Positions 1 to 8,602 of a DNA stretch of 64,000 bases are shown here, piece after piece; the first letter of the stretch is position 1, and the number at the start of each line of letters is the position of its first letter. The notes beneath the pieces were generated by a model. That model saw only the letters and a program-made list of their open reading frames with translations, did not search any database and was not told the DNA's origin. A program made the translations under genes and the position numbers. The DNA is from Streptococcus halotolerans (GTDB lineage Bacteria; Bacillota; Bacilli; Lactobacillales; Streptococcaceae), in assembly GCF_001598035.1 (NCBI RefSeq), contig NZ_CP014835.1, forward strand, positions 992,001-1,056,000. Reading direction: 5' to 3'.

Positions 1-234
1 GTCAACACCGCCACCTTTATTGATCTCAGCAATCGCTAATTGAGCGCCATTTTTACCGGCATTACCATAAGCAGAAACATCACCTGTTGACTCAAAGTTT
101 AATCCCACTTTCAGCGTATCGCCAACTTTAGTTCCTTCTGCGTTTGCACTTGAACTACTAGGAGCAGCGCTACAAGCTGCAAGAAAGGCTGTACTCATAA
201 CTGTAACAGCTGCAAAAGTTAATTTTTTCTTCAT
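1..234 (-). CDS. livJ: Branched-chain amino acid ABC transporter, substrate-binding lipoprotein (5' part only)
   Basis: Only the first 78 codons lie in the window; the gene runs off the left edge. Residues 1-21 form a lipoprotein signal: a KKK n-region, a hydrophobic core, and a lipobox L18-A-A-C21. A Ser-rich linker follows. KVGLNFESTGDVSAYG and GAQLAIAEIN are typical of the start of LivJ-type (Peripla_BP_6) binding proteins, which capture Leu/Ile/Val outside the membrane for the LivHMGF transporter. The ATG at 234 is preceded by AAGGAG at good spacing and by a near-consensus promoter. In streptococci livJ lies next to ylbG and clpP, as here, which supports the call. The liv permease and ATPase genes would lie beyond the edge. 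Confidence 0.85.
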   Translation of the reverse strand, partial: MKKKLTFAAVTVMSTAFLAACSAAPSSSSANAEGTKVGDTLKVGLNFESTGDVSAYGNAGKNGAQLAIAEINKGGGVD

Positions 235-263
235 AAAACAATCTCCTTAAAGTATGTTACATC

Positions 264-292
264 ATAATACAGAATTATCAGAATATTGTCAA
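264..292 (-). promoter_or_regulatory. livJ promoter
   Basis: On the minus strand there is a perfect -35 TTGACA (287-292), a 17-bp spacer, and -10 TATTAT (264-269), about 30 bp upstream of the livJ start codon. This is a near-consensus vegetative promoter. Confidence 0.75.
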
Positions 293-421
293 TACTTTAT
301 TTCTGAATTTTTTAAATTTTTCAAAAAAATAGCTTTATGAGGCTTCTAAGCCGATCAGATTGAAGAAAAGTATATGGTGAACCATTTGCTTCAACCTTTT
401 TTCTTTATATTAGAAAACAAA

Positions 422-465
422 AAATCTCTTAGAAATACTGTCACATCAATACTTCTAAGAGATTT
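422..465. other. Intergenic stem-loop between livJ and ylbG
   Basis: A perfect 13-bp inverted repeat (422-434 and 453-465) has an 18-nt loop. It has no clear U-run on either side, so it is not an obvious terminator. The rest of the gap (293-629) holds further short hairpins, such as GAGACTTTTAAGTCTC near 535, but no gene that I can support. Confidence 0.35.
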
Positions 466-629
466 ATTAGTTACAGACGTAAAGGTCCTTTTCTCGATAG
501 TCTCATGTTCGAGAGGTTTTGTCTTCTTTCCGAGAGACTTTTAAGTCTCTTTCTTCAGAACTTTGGAAAAGAAACAGTAACACTTGAGAGTTTTTTTCTG
601 TACTGTCACTATTTTCAGTAACAATCGAC

Positions 630-663
630 AAAAAAATAGACAGTCCTTAAGAACTATCTATTT
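630..663 (-). terminator. Rho-independent terminator of the clpP-ylbG unit
   Basis: On the minus strand a 9-bp stem (ATAGATAGT/ACTGTCTAT with one G-U pair) is followed by a run of seven U, just downstream of the ylbG stop codon. Confidence 0.65.
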
Positions 664-667
664 GTTA

Positions 668-922
668 TCATTCCTCATGGTTGTTCAGATTCCCTACAAA
701 ATTCATATCGATATCATCGAGAGCGGACGGTTTAACCTTTTTAACATATTTCATTGTTTTTAAAGTTGACACAATGTCTTCTTCCTGCTCTTTATCAATA
801 TATATCATGACATATTTAAATCGTTTGGAATGGTAAAAAATATCACCAAATTTACTTAACTTTCTAGCATCGCGATTATAGTAAAGATAAACCGCAAGGC
901 TCATTCTTTCTTTGATTTCCAT
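668..922 (-). CDS. ylbG: YlbG family protein (DUF2129, UPF0298)
   Basis: This 84-residue protein has the family signature LYYNRDARKLSKFGD, followed by a segment with FKYVMIYID and a conserved C-terminal DDIDMNFVGNL. The molecular function of UPF0298 proteins is not known. The open frame extends upstream to 976, but the start at 922 (MEIKERM) is preferred because AAAGG precedes it and family members begin close to this point. It lies downstream of clpP in the same orientation and ends at a terminator, so it is probably co-transcribed with clpP or read from the short gap between them. livJ, clpP and upp as neighbours match the usual streptococcal order. Confidence 0.8.
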   Translation of the reverse strand: MEIKERMSLAVYLYYNRDARKLSKFGDIFYHSKRFKYVMIYIDKEQEEDIVSTLKTMKYVKKVKPSALDDIDMNFVGNLNNHEE

Positions 923-1015
923 AGTTTCCTTTTTCTTATTCAGTCTTATTTCTATTATTATAGCAAAATTTCCCAAATAAAAAACCTGCCAAGGCAGGTT
1001 AGCTCACATTCTGAA

Positions 1016-1606
1016 TTATTTTAATTCATTGTTATCCATAATAGCATCGATGAAGCCATATGCAAGTGTTTCTTCAGCATCCATCCAGCGATCACGTTCA
1101 GCATCGATATGGATTTTTTCCATACTTTGTCCTGAATTATCAGAAAGAATTTTTTCTAGTTTGTGACGTGTTTTCAAAAGATGCTCAGCAGCGATAGCCA
1201 TATCTGTTTGTTGCGTACCGCCACCAGTACCTCCCATCGGTTGGTGCATCATGTATTCTGCGTTTGGCAACATGAAACGTTTACCCTTGGCACCTGATGA
1301 TGCGATAATAGTCCCCATTGAAGCTGCCATTCCCATAACGATGGTTTGCACATCAGCTTTGATGAAGTTCATGGTATCAACGATAGCCAAGCCAGCAGAA
1401 ACAGAACCACCGGGCGTATTGACATAAAGGTAGATATCTTTAGTTGGGTCTTGGGCATCCAAGAAAAGCAACTGCGCAATCACTGAGTTTGCCATGTTAT
1501 CTTCAACTGGACCCGTTAACATAATAATACGGTCTTTTAGCAGACGTGAGTAAATATCATAAGAACGCTCACCGCGTGACGTTTGTTCAATAACTACAGG
1601 AATCAT
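1016..1606 (-). CDS. clpP: ATP-dependent Clp protease proteolytic subunit ClpP
   Basis: This 196-residue serine peptidase forms the barrel that degrades proteins unfolded by ClpC, ClpE or ClpX in the cytoplasm. The catalytic triad is visible: Ser96 in MGMAASMG, His121 in MMHQPMGG and Asp172 in DAERDRW. The oligomerisation motif [10 protein letters not shown] is present. The frame could start at 1642, but ATG 1606 ([15 protein letters not shown]) has GGAG 7 nt upstream and gives the family length. Upstream lie a consensus promoter overlapped by a CtsR box, and further upstream a CIRCE-type HrcA site. Heat and protein-damage control is therefore likely. clpE, also in this window, carries similar sites. 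Confidence 0.97.
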   Translation of the reverse strand: MIPVVIEQTSRGERSYDIYSRLLKDRIIMLTGPVEDNMANSVIAQLLFLDAQDPTKDIYLYVNTPGGSVSAGLAIVDTMNFIKADVQTIVMGMAASMGTIIASSGAKGKRFMLPNAEYMMHQPMGGTGGGTQQTDMAIAAEHLLKTRHKLEKILSDNSGQSMEKIHIDAERDRWMDAEETLAYGFIDAIMDNNELK

Positions 1607-1665
1607 ATCTTTCTCCATTTCATTGTTTGTTAGCAATTTCAATTGCCAATTTAATGACTGATTTC

Positions 1666-1694
1666 ATTATATGACTTTGGTCAAAAAAGGTCAA
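1666..1694 (-). promoter_or_regulatory. clpP promoter
   Basis: Minus strand: -35 TTGACC (1689-1694), 17-bp spacer, -10 TATAAT (1666-1671), then about 60 bp to the start codon. Both half-sites of the CtsR box overlap the -35 and the spacer. Confidence 0.8.
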
Positions 1695-1695
1695 A
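1679..1695. promoter_or_regulatory. CtsR operator upstream of clpP
   Basis: Direct heptad repeat GGTCAAA-AAA-GGTCAAA, a perfect match to the CtsR consensus RGTCAAANANRGTCAAA. It overlaps the -35 region, so bound CtsR would block RNA polymerase; heat or arginine phosphorylation of CtsR would relieve this (known for the family). Confidence 0.85.
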
Positions 1696-1710
1696 TAAAA
1701 AACTCATTTT

Positions 1711-1737
1711 TTAGCATTCTAAGTGATAGAGTGCTAA
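1711..1737. promoter_or_regulatory. CIRCE-type HrcA operator upstream of clpP
   Basis: On the minus strand this reads TTAGCACTC-N9-GAATGCTAA, one mismatch from the CIRCE inverted repeat TTAGCACTC-N9-GAGTGCTAA. It lies about 20 bp upstream of the -35. Dual CtsR/HrcA control of clpP is known in some streptococci. Confidence 0.75.
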
Positions 1738-1746
1738 TTCAACATC

Positions 1747-1776
1747 TAAAAGGAAAGAGCAATCTCTTGCTCTTTC
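1747..1776 (-). terminator. Probable terminator of upp
   Basis: Perfect 10-bp stem GAAAGAGCAA/TTGCTCTTTC with a 4-nt loop, just after the upp stop on the minus strand. The following U-tract (CCTTTTAG) is weak. Confidence 0.5.
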
Positions 1777-1798
1777 TAGGCTAATGCCAACACTATTG

Positions 1799-2428
1799 CT
1801 ATTTTGTACCAAAGAGACGGTCACCCGCATCACCGAGACCAGGAACAATGTAACCATGCTCATTTAGTTTTTCATCAAGAGATGCCGCGTAGATATCCAC
1901 ATCTGGATGAGCTGCTTGCAATTTTTCCACACCTTCTGGAGCAGCCACTAAACACACAAAGCGAATATTTGTCGCACCGCGTTTTTTGAGTGAATCTACT
2001 GCCAATATTGCTGATCCACCAGTCGCAAGCATTGGGTCAACCACGAAAATTTGGCGTTGATCAATGTCTTCTGGCAATTTAACCAAGTATTCCACTGGCT
2101 CAAGCGTTTCTTCGTCACGATACATACCGATATGACCAACTTTAGCAGCCGGAACGAGACTCAAAAGGCCATCTACCATACCAATACCAGCACGAAGGAT
2201 TGGAACAATGGCTAATTTCTTACCAGCCAATTGTTTTTGAACCGTTGTTGTTACTGGTGTTTCAATTTCAACGTCTTCAAGAGGCAAGTCACGAGACACT
2301 TCGTATCCCATCAACATAGCAATTTCATCAACTAATTCTCTAAAATCTTTTGTTGGAGTCGTTGAACGACGTAAGATTGAGAGTTTGTGTTGAATGAGCG
2401 GATGTGAAATGACTTGGAATTTTCCCAT
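1799..2428 (-). CDS. upp: Uracil phosphoribosyltransferase
   Basis: Converts uracil and PRPP to UMP in cytosolic pyrimidine salvage. The 209 residues match the usual length. The PRPP-binding loop [12 protein letters not shown] is at about 129-140, and the uracil-site motif [12 protein letters not shown] is at the C-terminus. The start [16 protein letters not shown] is the family N-terminus. It is a single gene between two hairpin terminators, with clpP downstream in the same orientation. Confidence 0.97.
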   Translation of the reverse strand: MGKFQVISHPLIQHKLSILRRSTTPTKDFRELVDEIAMLMGYEVSRDLPLEDVEIETPVTTTVQKQLAGKKLAIVPILRAGIGMVDGLLSLVPAAKVGHIGMYRDEETLEPVEYLVKLPEDIDQRQIFVVDPMLATGGSAILAVDSLKKRGATNIRFVCLVAAPEGVEKLQAAHPDVDIYAASLDEKLNEHGYIVPGLGDAGDRLFGTK

Positions 2429-2467
2429 GATTTAAAACCACTTTCTATTGTTTTTATTTATTATATC

Positions 2468-2494
2468 AAAAAATCCTCCACGAGGGGAGGATTT
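2468..2494 (-). terminator. Terminator of the metB-patB unit
   Basis: Minus strand: AAATCCTCC stem with complementary GGAGGATTT and a 5-6 nt loop, followed by six U. It lies about 30 bp past the patB stop. Confidence 0.75.
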
Positions 2495-2520
2495 AAGCAG
2501 GTCAATCCAACAAAATTCAA

Positions 2521-3687
2521 CTATCCTTTCGGGAAAGCTTTGACTAAGCGCGTCAGCGCTTCTTCTATCACGTGGGTGGGCGTTGCCGTATTTAGACGGA
2601 AGTGATACTCTCCCTCTTTTCCAAAGGTTAAACCATCGTTTAGGATTACTTTGACCTCTTCTTGAAGAATTCTTCCTAGTTCATTATGGTTAATCTCGTA
2701 GTCAGAAAAATCTAGCCAAACCAGATAAGTACCTTCTGGTTTCATTACCTTGATATTTGTTTGTGTGGTCAAGGTTTCAGTGAGTAAATGGATATTCGTT
2801 TCCAAAACGTTTTTTAACTCGTCTAACCAGTCCTTACCATACCTTAGCGCTGTTTCTGTGGCCCAAAAACCTAGCGTGGAGACTTCGTGTTGATTATTGA
2901 CCAACTGTGCATCCCTAAAAGCTTTCTTTAGTTTAGGATTTGGGATGAGCGCAAAGCTATTTTTGGTTCCTGCAATATTAAAAGTCTTGGTTGCACTCGT
3001 CAATACCAGAGCAAAATTCTGATAGTCAGCATTAACAGACAAGAGGCTATGATGCTTGTGTCCAAAAAGGGCTAAATCTTGATGAATTTCATCTGAAACC
3101 AGATAAACACCATGTTTTCGGCAAAGTTCTGCTACCCTAACAATCTCCTCCTTGGTCCAAACTCGCCCTCCAGGATTGTGAGGACTGCAAAAGAGGTAGA
3201 GTTTAACCTCATGATCAACCAAGTCTTTTTCTAATTGCTCAAAATCTATCTCAAAGTGCCCATTCTTGTCTACCAAAGAGTTGCTTACTAAATGGCGCTC
3301 AGCTAACGTGACACTTCGTGCGAAAGGAGGATAAACTGGCGTGTTAATGAGGACAGCATCTCCTTTTTGTGTAAAAGCATTGATAGCCACTGAAATGGCT
3401 GGCACCACTCCTTCAATCAAGACAATGTCTTCTTTATTAAGGATAACTTGATGCTGTGTTTTTTCCCAATCTTGAATAGCTTGATAGAGGCTATCTTTTG
3501 GAGCATCGTAGCCAAAAACGGACCTTTTAGCAAATTCTTCAAGTGCTTTTGTCATAGCTGGAAAAACCTGAAAGTCCATATCCGCAATCCAAAGAGGAAT
3601 AATCTCTGGATCATGTTTAACCTTTTGCCACTTGATGGCATTGGTTTTTAGACGTTCTGGAATATCGGTAAAATTGTACTTGGTCAT
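2521..3687 (-). CDS. patB: MalY/PatB-type PLP-dependent cystathionine beta-lyase / aminotransferase
   Basis: 388-residue fold-type I PLP enzyme. Visible motifs are the N-terminal WIADMDF segment typical of MalY/PatB, the substrate-binding NPGGR (from Asn171), DEIH (Asp199) contacting the PLP pyridine nitrogen, and SATKTFN with Lys234 as the Schiff-base lysine. The family cleaves cystathionine or cysteine to homocysteine or sulfide plus pyruvate and ammonia. It starts 9 bp after the upstream cystathionine gamma-synthase/lyase gene, so the two form an operon for methionine/cysteine interconversion. The exact substrate preference cannot be read from the sequence. Confidence 0.88.
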   Translation of the reverse strand: MTKYNFTDIPERLKTNAIKWQKVKHDPEIIPLWIADMDFQVFPAMTKALEEFAKRSVFGYDAPKDSLYQAIQDWEKTQHQVILNKEDIVLIEGVVPAISVAINAFTQKGDAVLINTPVYPPFARSVTLAERHLVSNSLVDKNGHFEIDFEQLEKDLVDHEVKLYLFCSPHNPGGRVWTKEEIVRVAELCRKHGVYLVSDEIHQDLALFGHKHHSLLSVNADYQNFALVLTSATKTFNIAGTKNSFALIPNPKLKKAFRDAQLVNNQHEVSTLGFWATETALRYGKDWLDELKNVLETNIHLLTETLTTQTNIKVMKPEGTYLVWLDFSDYEINHNELGRILQEEVKVILNDGLTFGKEGEYHFRLNTATPTHVIEEALTRLVKAFPKG

Positions 3688-3696
3688 ATTTACTCC

Positions 3697-4791
3697 TCAC
3701 TTACTCAAAGCTTGTTCTAAATCAGCTTTCAAATCCTCTACATCTTCGATTCCTACCGATAGTCGCAACAAATTATCGGACAAACCATAAGAAAAGCGTA
3801 CTTCAGCAGGAATATCAGCATGTGTTTGAGTAGCTGGGTAGGTCATCAGACTTTCTACACCACCCAAACTTTCCGCAAAACTAATCACTTTGAGACTATT
3901 TAAAAGTGCAGGAATTTTTCCTTTGTCCTTAACTTTAAAAGAAATCATCCCGCCTTTTCCTGTGTAAAGGACTTCTTTAACAGCCACATGATTATCTAGA
4001 AAAACAGCCAACTCTTGAGCATTTTTTGTTACAGCCTCCATACGGATTTTAAGGGTTTTGAGCCCACGCATGAGAAGATAGGAATCCAGTGGAGATAAAT
4101 TAGGTCCAGTGGTGTTGTAATGATACATAAGTGTTTCAAAAAGCTCTGTATTATCTGTAATCACAACCCCTGCTAGGACATCGTTGTGACCTGATAAGTA
4201 TTTTGTCGCTGAATGTATGACAATATCAGCACCAAGCGGAATCGGATTTTGATAAACTGGGCTATAAAAAGTATTGTCAACCAAGACTTTTGCCCCCTTA
4301 TCATGGGCGACCTTGGCTACTTTTGCAATGTCAAATTCAACCATCAAAGGATTGGTTGGGGTTTCAACATAAACCACATCAGTCGATTCATCAATAGCAG
4401 CGATCATTTCCTCTTCGGTATTGGCATAAGTGACACTAAACCGGCCTTCTGACTCCTGATTGTTAAACCAACGAAAAGAACCGCCATACAAATCACGCGC
4501 TGCAACAACTTTACTGCCATAAGCAAAGACGGAAAAAGCAAGCACAACAGCACTCATACCTGAACTGGTTGCAATTGCATACGCTGCTTGTTCAATTTTT
4601 GCCAATGTTTCTTCCAATGCACTTCTGGTAGGATTCTTAGTTCGTGTGTAATCAAAACCGGTAGACTTGCCAAATTCTGGATGTTGATAAGTGGTTGATA
4701 AATGGATTGGAGCAACCAGTGATCCGGTTGCATCATCTGATTTGATGCCTGCTTGCGCTAGAATAGTAGCCAGTTGATAAGCTTTTGTCAT
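3697..4791 (-). CDS. Cystathionine gamma-synthase/lyase family PLP enzyme (MetB/MetC/MccB type)
   Basis: 364-residue Cys/Met metabolism PLP enzyme. Key motifs are YTRTKNPT (PLP phosphate region, about 48-55), SSGMSAV, VYVETPTNP, DNTF (Asp172) and HSATKYLSGH with the PLP lysine at Lys197. Members make or split cystathionine; telling synthase from lyase needs closer phylogeny, so no symbol is given. AAAGGAAG lies just before the ATG. The neighbouring patB gives a two-gene set for transsulfuration. I could not pick a convincing promoter; TATGAT and TAGAAT candidates lie 25-55 bp upstream. Confidence 0.85.
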   Translation of the reverse strand: MTKAYQLATILAQAGIKSDDATGSLVAPIHLSTTYQHPEFGKSTGFDYTRTKNPTRSALEETLAKIEQAAYAIATSSGMSAVVLAFSVFAYGSKVVAARDLYGGSFRWFNNQESEGRFSVTYANTEEEMIAAIDESTDVVYVETPTNPLMVEFDIAKVAKVAHDKGAKVLVDNTFYSPVYQNPIPLGADIVIHSATKYLSGHNDVLAGVVITDNTELFETLMYHYNTTGPNLSPLDSYLLMRGLKTLKIRMEAVTKNAQELAVFLDNHVAVKEVLYTGKGGMISFKVKDKGKIPALLNSLKVISFAESLGGVESLMTYPATQTHADIPAEVRFSYGLSDNLLRLSVGIEDVEDLKADLEQALSK

Positions 4792-4996
4792 AAATCTTCC
4801 TTTCTGGTTTTAGAATGCCTCATCATAGTCACCTTTAATCAAGTACGTTTATTCTAACATTTCTCAGAAAAGATAACAGATGGCTGATTATACCGATTTA
4901 TGATAGAGGGATATAGTTTAGCATTATAGCAACTAATACTCATCCAAAATCAAAAACTAACTTTCTGTAACCATTGTCTGTTGACGGTGGTTTTTA

Positions 4997-5101
4997 ATAC
5001 TCTTCGAAATCAAAGGCAGACCTTCTTGACATGATTTGATGAACTTTAGTTCTATCTGTATCGGCGTTGCCTAGTTTGTTTTTGATTTTCATTGAGTATA
5101 A
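4997..5101 (-). repeat. BOX-like dispersed repeat, copy 1
   Basis: About 105 bp with ends resembling streptococcal BOX/MITE ends: TACTCTTCGAAATCAAAG at one side and TTTTCATTGAGTATA at the other. The centre (TTAGTTCTATCTGTATCGGCG) is shared, inverted, with 53223-53322. A fragment of a further copy (TACTCATCCAAAATC) begins near 4937. It fills the non-coding gap between the metB-like gene and the ytgP terminator, where I see no gene. Confidence 0.5.
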
Positions 5102-5179
5102 ACAAGACGGGACCACCACTCTAATCGATTTGTAGGTAACTAAGAGATCATTACTAATCAAAAGTCTTCTTAGCAATAG

Positions 5180-5205
5180 AAAAAGGCTAGACATCTGTCT
5201 AACCT
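5180..5205 (-). terminator. Terminator of ytgP
   Basis: Minus strand: AGGTTAGACA pairs with TGTCTAGCCT (one G-U) and is followed by five U, just past the ytgP stop. Confidence 0.65.
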
Positions 5206-5217
5206 AAGATCATTGAT

Positions 5218-6852
5218 TTATGAAATCTTAAATTTCTCACGAAGACGACCAGCACGACCACCAATCAACTTATCTAGCATGCGAGTTTTAAGCGACATGT
5301 AGCCATAACTAAAAATACCAACAGCACCGACTATAACAACATAAAACACGCTATGAACACGACTAGCAGGATCAAGCACAAAACTTAAACCAAATGTCAC
5401 AACCGCCGTCAAAAGGGCCATTACAAGTGTCATCAGATTAATCATCTGCAAACGCCGTGTCAAACCAGAAGCATCGATCGACGTCAAGTTTTGCAAACGA
5501 AGATAACTTAAGACTATCGGAACCGACAAAGCAATAGAAGTTGATAAGAGTGGGCCATAGCCATGGAACAGATAAATCATAGGAATCTGTAAGACAATCT
5601 TAGTTATTAAGCCATAGATGAAATAACGCATAGCTTTTCGATTTTCAAACATGGCTTGAAGCATGGGAGACAACATGATGTAAAGGGCTAAAAATACCGT
5701 CTGAACCATTGCTGCTACAAACATACCAAGTGCCATGTCACTAGGTGCACCGTAGAAAACAGTATAGACTGGCTTGGCTAACACAAGGATGCCGACAATC
5801 GCTGGCATAATAAACATAAAGAGCAGTTGTAAGTTATTAGTAATCAGGCTAGCGGCTGCCTTCATATCTTTTTTGACGTAATTCTCCGTCAATAAAGCAA
5901 TCCCAACACCACCAATGGAAGCTGCAACAGATACCAAAAGCATCACAACCTTATTAGGGTTTGAAGCAAAATAAGCAAATTGAACTAGCAAATCCGAACG
6001 GCTATAATCTGTTATCATTTTCATAAAAGGAACATAAGAAAACTGATCAATCAAACTAAAGACTTGAACGGCTGATCCTGTCACGATAAAGGGAATTGCT
6101 TCTTTCAAGGTCTCAACAAACAAAACCTTGGCATCAACAGATACTTCTTTTGTTTTTTCAAAAAAGATTGGCTTCAACAAGTTTGACTTAGCCAAATAAT
6201 AGACCAAAACAGCCATGCTGGCTAACATTCCAAGAAAAGCCGCAAAGGTTGACTGAGTAACAGCTTTAACATAATCACCCGAACCAAGCTGCATGATAAA
6301 ATAGGCTGTTAACAGCATCCAAATAACACGGATAAATTGTTCAGCTATTTGACTCTTAGCAGAAGGAGCCAAATCATTGTGTCCCTGAAAAACGCCTCGA
6401 ATGACACTCATCATTGGGAAAATAAAAACAGACCAAGATAGGCTTTGAATAACCGGGACTAGTTCATTACCCGCTCCTGACATTTTGGCAATAACCGGAG
6501 ACAAAAAAAACATAACCCCAGCACTAATGAAACCAAGAAACAGCATGAACTTTAGGAATTGACGAATCAATTGTATGGTCTCAGACTGCCTATCCATAGC
6601 ATTATATTTGGCAATCTGTTTTGCTACTGCCACATTCAAACCTGATGTGGAAATCAAGAGAAAAAGTGAGTAGATGTTATAACCTTGCGTAAAAAGGGCA
6701 TTGGCTTCATTAGCATGCTTACCCATCCACAGATACCAAGGAATGATATAGACCACTCCCAATAAACGACTGATGAAACTTCCGGCTGCCGACCAGGCAG
6801 TCCCGCGCATCATCTGCTCCTGTTGGGAGACTTTTGGTTTGCTTTCAGACAT
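5218..6852 (-). CDS. ytgP: Lipid II flippase / MOP-superfamily polysaccharide exporter YtgP (MurJ type)
   Basis: 544-residue polytopic membrane protein with about 14 hydrophobic segments and the early motif GTAWSAAGSFISRLLGV typical of the MurJ/MviN branch of the MOP superfamily. The S. pyogenes YtgP homologue, in the same position beside murE, has been shown to replace E. coli MurJ, so the protein probably flips lipid II across the membrane for peptidoglycan synthesis. ATG 6852 is chosen over an in-frame TTG at 6858, because AGAAGGA lies 7 nt from the ATG but only about 1-3 nt from the TTG. A near-consensus promoter lies upstream. It is divergent from murE, another peptidoglycan gene. Confidence 0.85.
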   Translation of the reverse strand: MSESKPKVSQQEQMMRGTAWSAAGSFISRLLGVVYIIPWYLWMGKHANEANALFTQGYNIYSLFLLISTSGLNVAVAKQIAKYNAMDRQSETIQLIRQFLKFMLFLGFISAGVMFFLSPVIAKMSGAGNELVPVIQSLSWSVFIFPMMSVIRGVFQGHNDLAPSAKSQIAEQFIRVIWMLLTAYFIMQLGSGDYVKAVTQSTFAAFLGMLASMAVLVYYLAKSNLLKPIFFEKTKEVSVDAKVLFVETLKEAIPFIVTGSAVQVFSLIDQFSYVPFMKMITDYSRSDLLVQFAYFASNPNKVVMLLVSVAASIGGVGIALLTENYVKKDMKAAASLITNNLQLLFMFIMPAIVGILVLAKPVYTVFYGAPSDMALGMFVAAMVQTVFLALYIMLSPMLQAMFENRKAMRYFIYGLITKIVLQIPMIYLFHGYGPLLSTSIALSVPIVLSYLRLQNLTSIDASGLTRRLQMINLMTLVMALLTAVVTFGLSFVLDPASRVHSVFYVVIVGAVGIFSYGYMSLKTRMLDKLIGGRAGRLREKFKIS

Positions 6853-6882
6853 TTTCAAATCCTTCTAAATCTTCTTCAATTC

Positions 6883-6911
6883 ATTATAAACTTTTACATA
6901 AGACTTGTAAA
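6883..6911 (-). promoter_or_regulatory. ytgP promoter
   Basis: Minus strand: -35 TTTACA (6906-6911), 17-bp spacer, perfect -10 TATAAT (6883-6888). It lies in the 88-bp gap shared with divergent murE. Confidence 0.75.
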
Positions 6912-6940
6912 ACTCTAGCCATAGGTCTAAAATAAGAAGT

Positions 6941-8386
6941 ATGATAACAATAGAAACTGTATTAGATATCTTAAAAAATGATCAAAATTACCGTCAAATC
7001 AACCACCCTAATGGTTACTTCTTTAACTGGCAAGGAGTTTGTTTTGATAACTTAAGCTATGATAGCCGAGAGGTCAATGCTCAGACACTCTTTTTTGCCA
7101 AAGGCGCATCCTTCAAAGCTGAATTTCTAGAACAAGCTGTTTCTAAGGGGCTTAGCTGGTATATCTCTGAAATGGATTATGACGTAGGAATCCCGGCAAT
7201 CTTAGTCAATGACATTAAGCAAGCAATGAGTCTGATTGCTATGACTTTCTACAACAATCCCCAAGATAAACTCCAATTACTGGCATTTACAGGGACTAAA
7301 GGTAAAACCACTGCTGCTTATTTTGCCTATCACATCTTGAAACAACATTATAAGCCAGCCATGCTATCAACCATGAACACAACCTTAGATGGCAAAACTT
7401 TCTTCAAGTCAACTTTGACCACTCCTGAAAGTTTAGACCTCTTTAAAATGATGGCTGAAGCAGTCTCAAACGGTATGACACACCTAATCATGGAAGTCTC
7501 CAGTCAGGCTTATCTGGTCAAACGCGTCTATGGATTGACCTTTGATGTTGGCGTCTTCCTCAATATTAGTCCTGACCATATCGGGCCAATTGAACATCCA
7601 ACCTTTGAGGATTATTTCTATCACAAACGCTTGCTAATGCTTAATAGCCAAGCAGTCATTGTCAACAGTAGTATGAATCACTTTCAAGTCGTTAAAGAAC
7701 AAGTGGAAACTCGTCCTCATGATTTCTACGGCCAAGATTCTGATAATGCTATTGAGAACAGCTCTGCTTTTTCGTTTGATGCTAAAGGAAAACTGGCTGG
7801 GCATTACGATATCCAATTAATTGGTGACTTTAATCAAGAGAATGCTATTGCCGCAGGATTAGCTTGTCAACGGCTAGGCGCAAGTCTTGAGGATATCCAA
7901 AAAGGGATTGCTGAAACTAGTGTTCCCGGTCGTATGGAAGTTTTAACACAAGCAAACGGTGCTAAAGTATTTGTCGATTACGCCCATAATGGCGATAGTC
8001 TAACCAAATTGCTAGATGTTGTCAGCCAGCATCAAAAAGGGCAGATTACGTTAATATTAGGCGCTCCGGGTAACAAAGGTGAAAGCCGGCGTGCTGACTT
8101 TGGTCATGTCATCAATCAGTACCCCGAGTTAGCGGTCATCTTAACGGCTGATGACCCCAACTTCGAAAACCCACAAACCATCTCTGAAGAAATCGCCAGC
8201 CATATTGATCGACCTGTTAACATCATAATTGACCGTGAGAAGGCTATTCAAGCTGCCTTGACACACACAACCAATGAAGACGATGCCGTCATCATTGCTG
8301 GCAAGGGAGCAGATGCTTATCAAATCGTCGAAGGTAAACACGCTGAATACGCTGGTGATTTAGAAATCGCAAAATCATTTTTATAA
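6941..8386 (+). CDS. murE: UDP-N-acetylmuramoyl-L-alanyl-D-glutamate--L-lysine ligase
   Basis: 481-residue Mur ligase that adds the third amino acid of the peptidoglycan stem peptide in the cytoplasm, using ATP. Domains: N-terminal UDP-substrate domain (1-105), central ATPase with the P-loop GTKGKTT (118-124) and the MEVSSQAY and PDHIGPIEH motifs, and a C-terminal domain with DYAHNGDS. The DDPNFENP motif (404-411) replaces the DNPR of diaminopimelate-adding enzymes and is the L-lysine signature of streptococci. The Shine-Dalgarno is weak (AGAAG). A TTGTAA-17-TAAAAT pair lies so close to the ATG that it would give a nearly leaderless mRNA. A terminator follows. Confidence 0.95.
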   Translation: MITIETVLDILKNDQNYRQINHPNGYFFNWQGVCFDNLSYDSREVNAQTLFFAKGASFKAEFLEQAVSKGLSWYISEMDYDVGIPAILVNDIKQAMSLIAMTFYNNPQDKLQLLAFTGTKGKTTAAYFAYHILKQHYKPAMLSTMNTTLDGKTFFKSTLTTPESLDLFKMMAEAVSNGMTHLIMEVSSQAYLVKRVYGLTFDVGVFLNISPDHIGPIEHPTFEDYFYHKRLLMLNSQAVIVNSSMNHFQVVKEQVETRPHDFYGQDSDNAIENSSAFSFDAKGKLAGHYDIQLIGDFNQENAIAAGLACQRLGASLEDIQKGIAETSVPGRMEVLTQANGAKVFVDYAHNGDSLTKLLDVVSQHQKGQITLILGAPGNKGESRRADFGHVINQYPELAVILTADDPNFENPQTISEEIASHIDRPVNIIIDREKAIQAALTHTTNEDDAVIIAGKGADAYQIVEGKHAEYAGDLEIAKSFL

Positions 8387-8443
8387 TCATTCTTGATACT
8401 TTTTTGAATGATTATTATTAAGAAAATTTTCTGCAAAAAGAGG

Positions 8444-8470
8444 TAAAAAGGGCTTTTGAAAGCCCTTTTA
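8444..8470 (+). terminator. Terminator of murE
   Basis: AAAAGGGCTTT and AAGCCCTTTTA form a strong stem-loop 60 bp downstream of murE, with U residues at the 3' edge. Confidence 0.7.
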
Positions 8471-8473
8471 CTA

Positions 8474-8547
8474 TGCTATAATCAAACACAGATTATCCAG
8501 GATCAGACCGAATAAATCGTTAAAGTATTGGATATTCTAATCTTTAA
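8474..8547 (+). promoter_or_regulatory. fhuCDBG promoter and possible operator
   Basis: An extended -10 (TGCTATAAT, 8474-8482) lies directly after the murE terminator. Downstream, an imperfect dyad with TTAAAG/CTTTAA arms (8520-8547) lies in the leader and could be a metal- or iron-responsive operator. The dyad does not match Fur or PerR consensus well, so its role is inference. Confidence 0.45.
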
Positions 8548-8602
8548 AACACGTTGTACACTTCATCAATAAGAGGTTACTTTAAGAAATGGAGGACTCA
8601 CC

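Noticed and set aside
4994..5194. 66-codon frame on the minus strand
   Set aside because: It lies within the BOX-like repeat, with no family resemblance or ribosome-binding site.
6905..6937. murE promoter TTGTAA-17-TAAAAT
   Set aside because: It would put the start point at or inside the ATG. Kept only as a remark, not as a feature.
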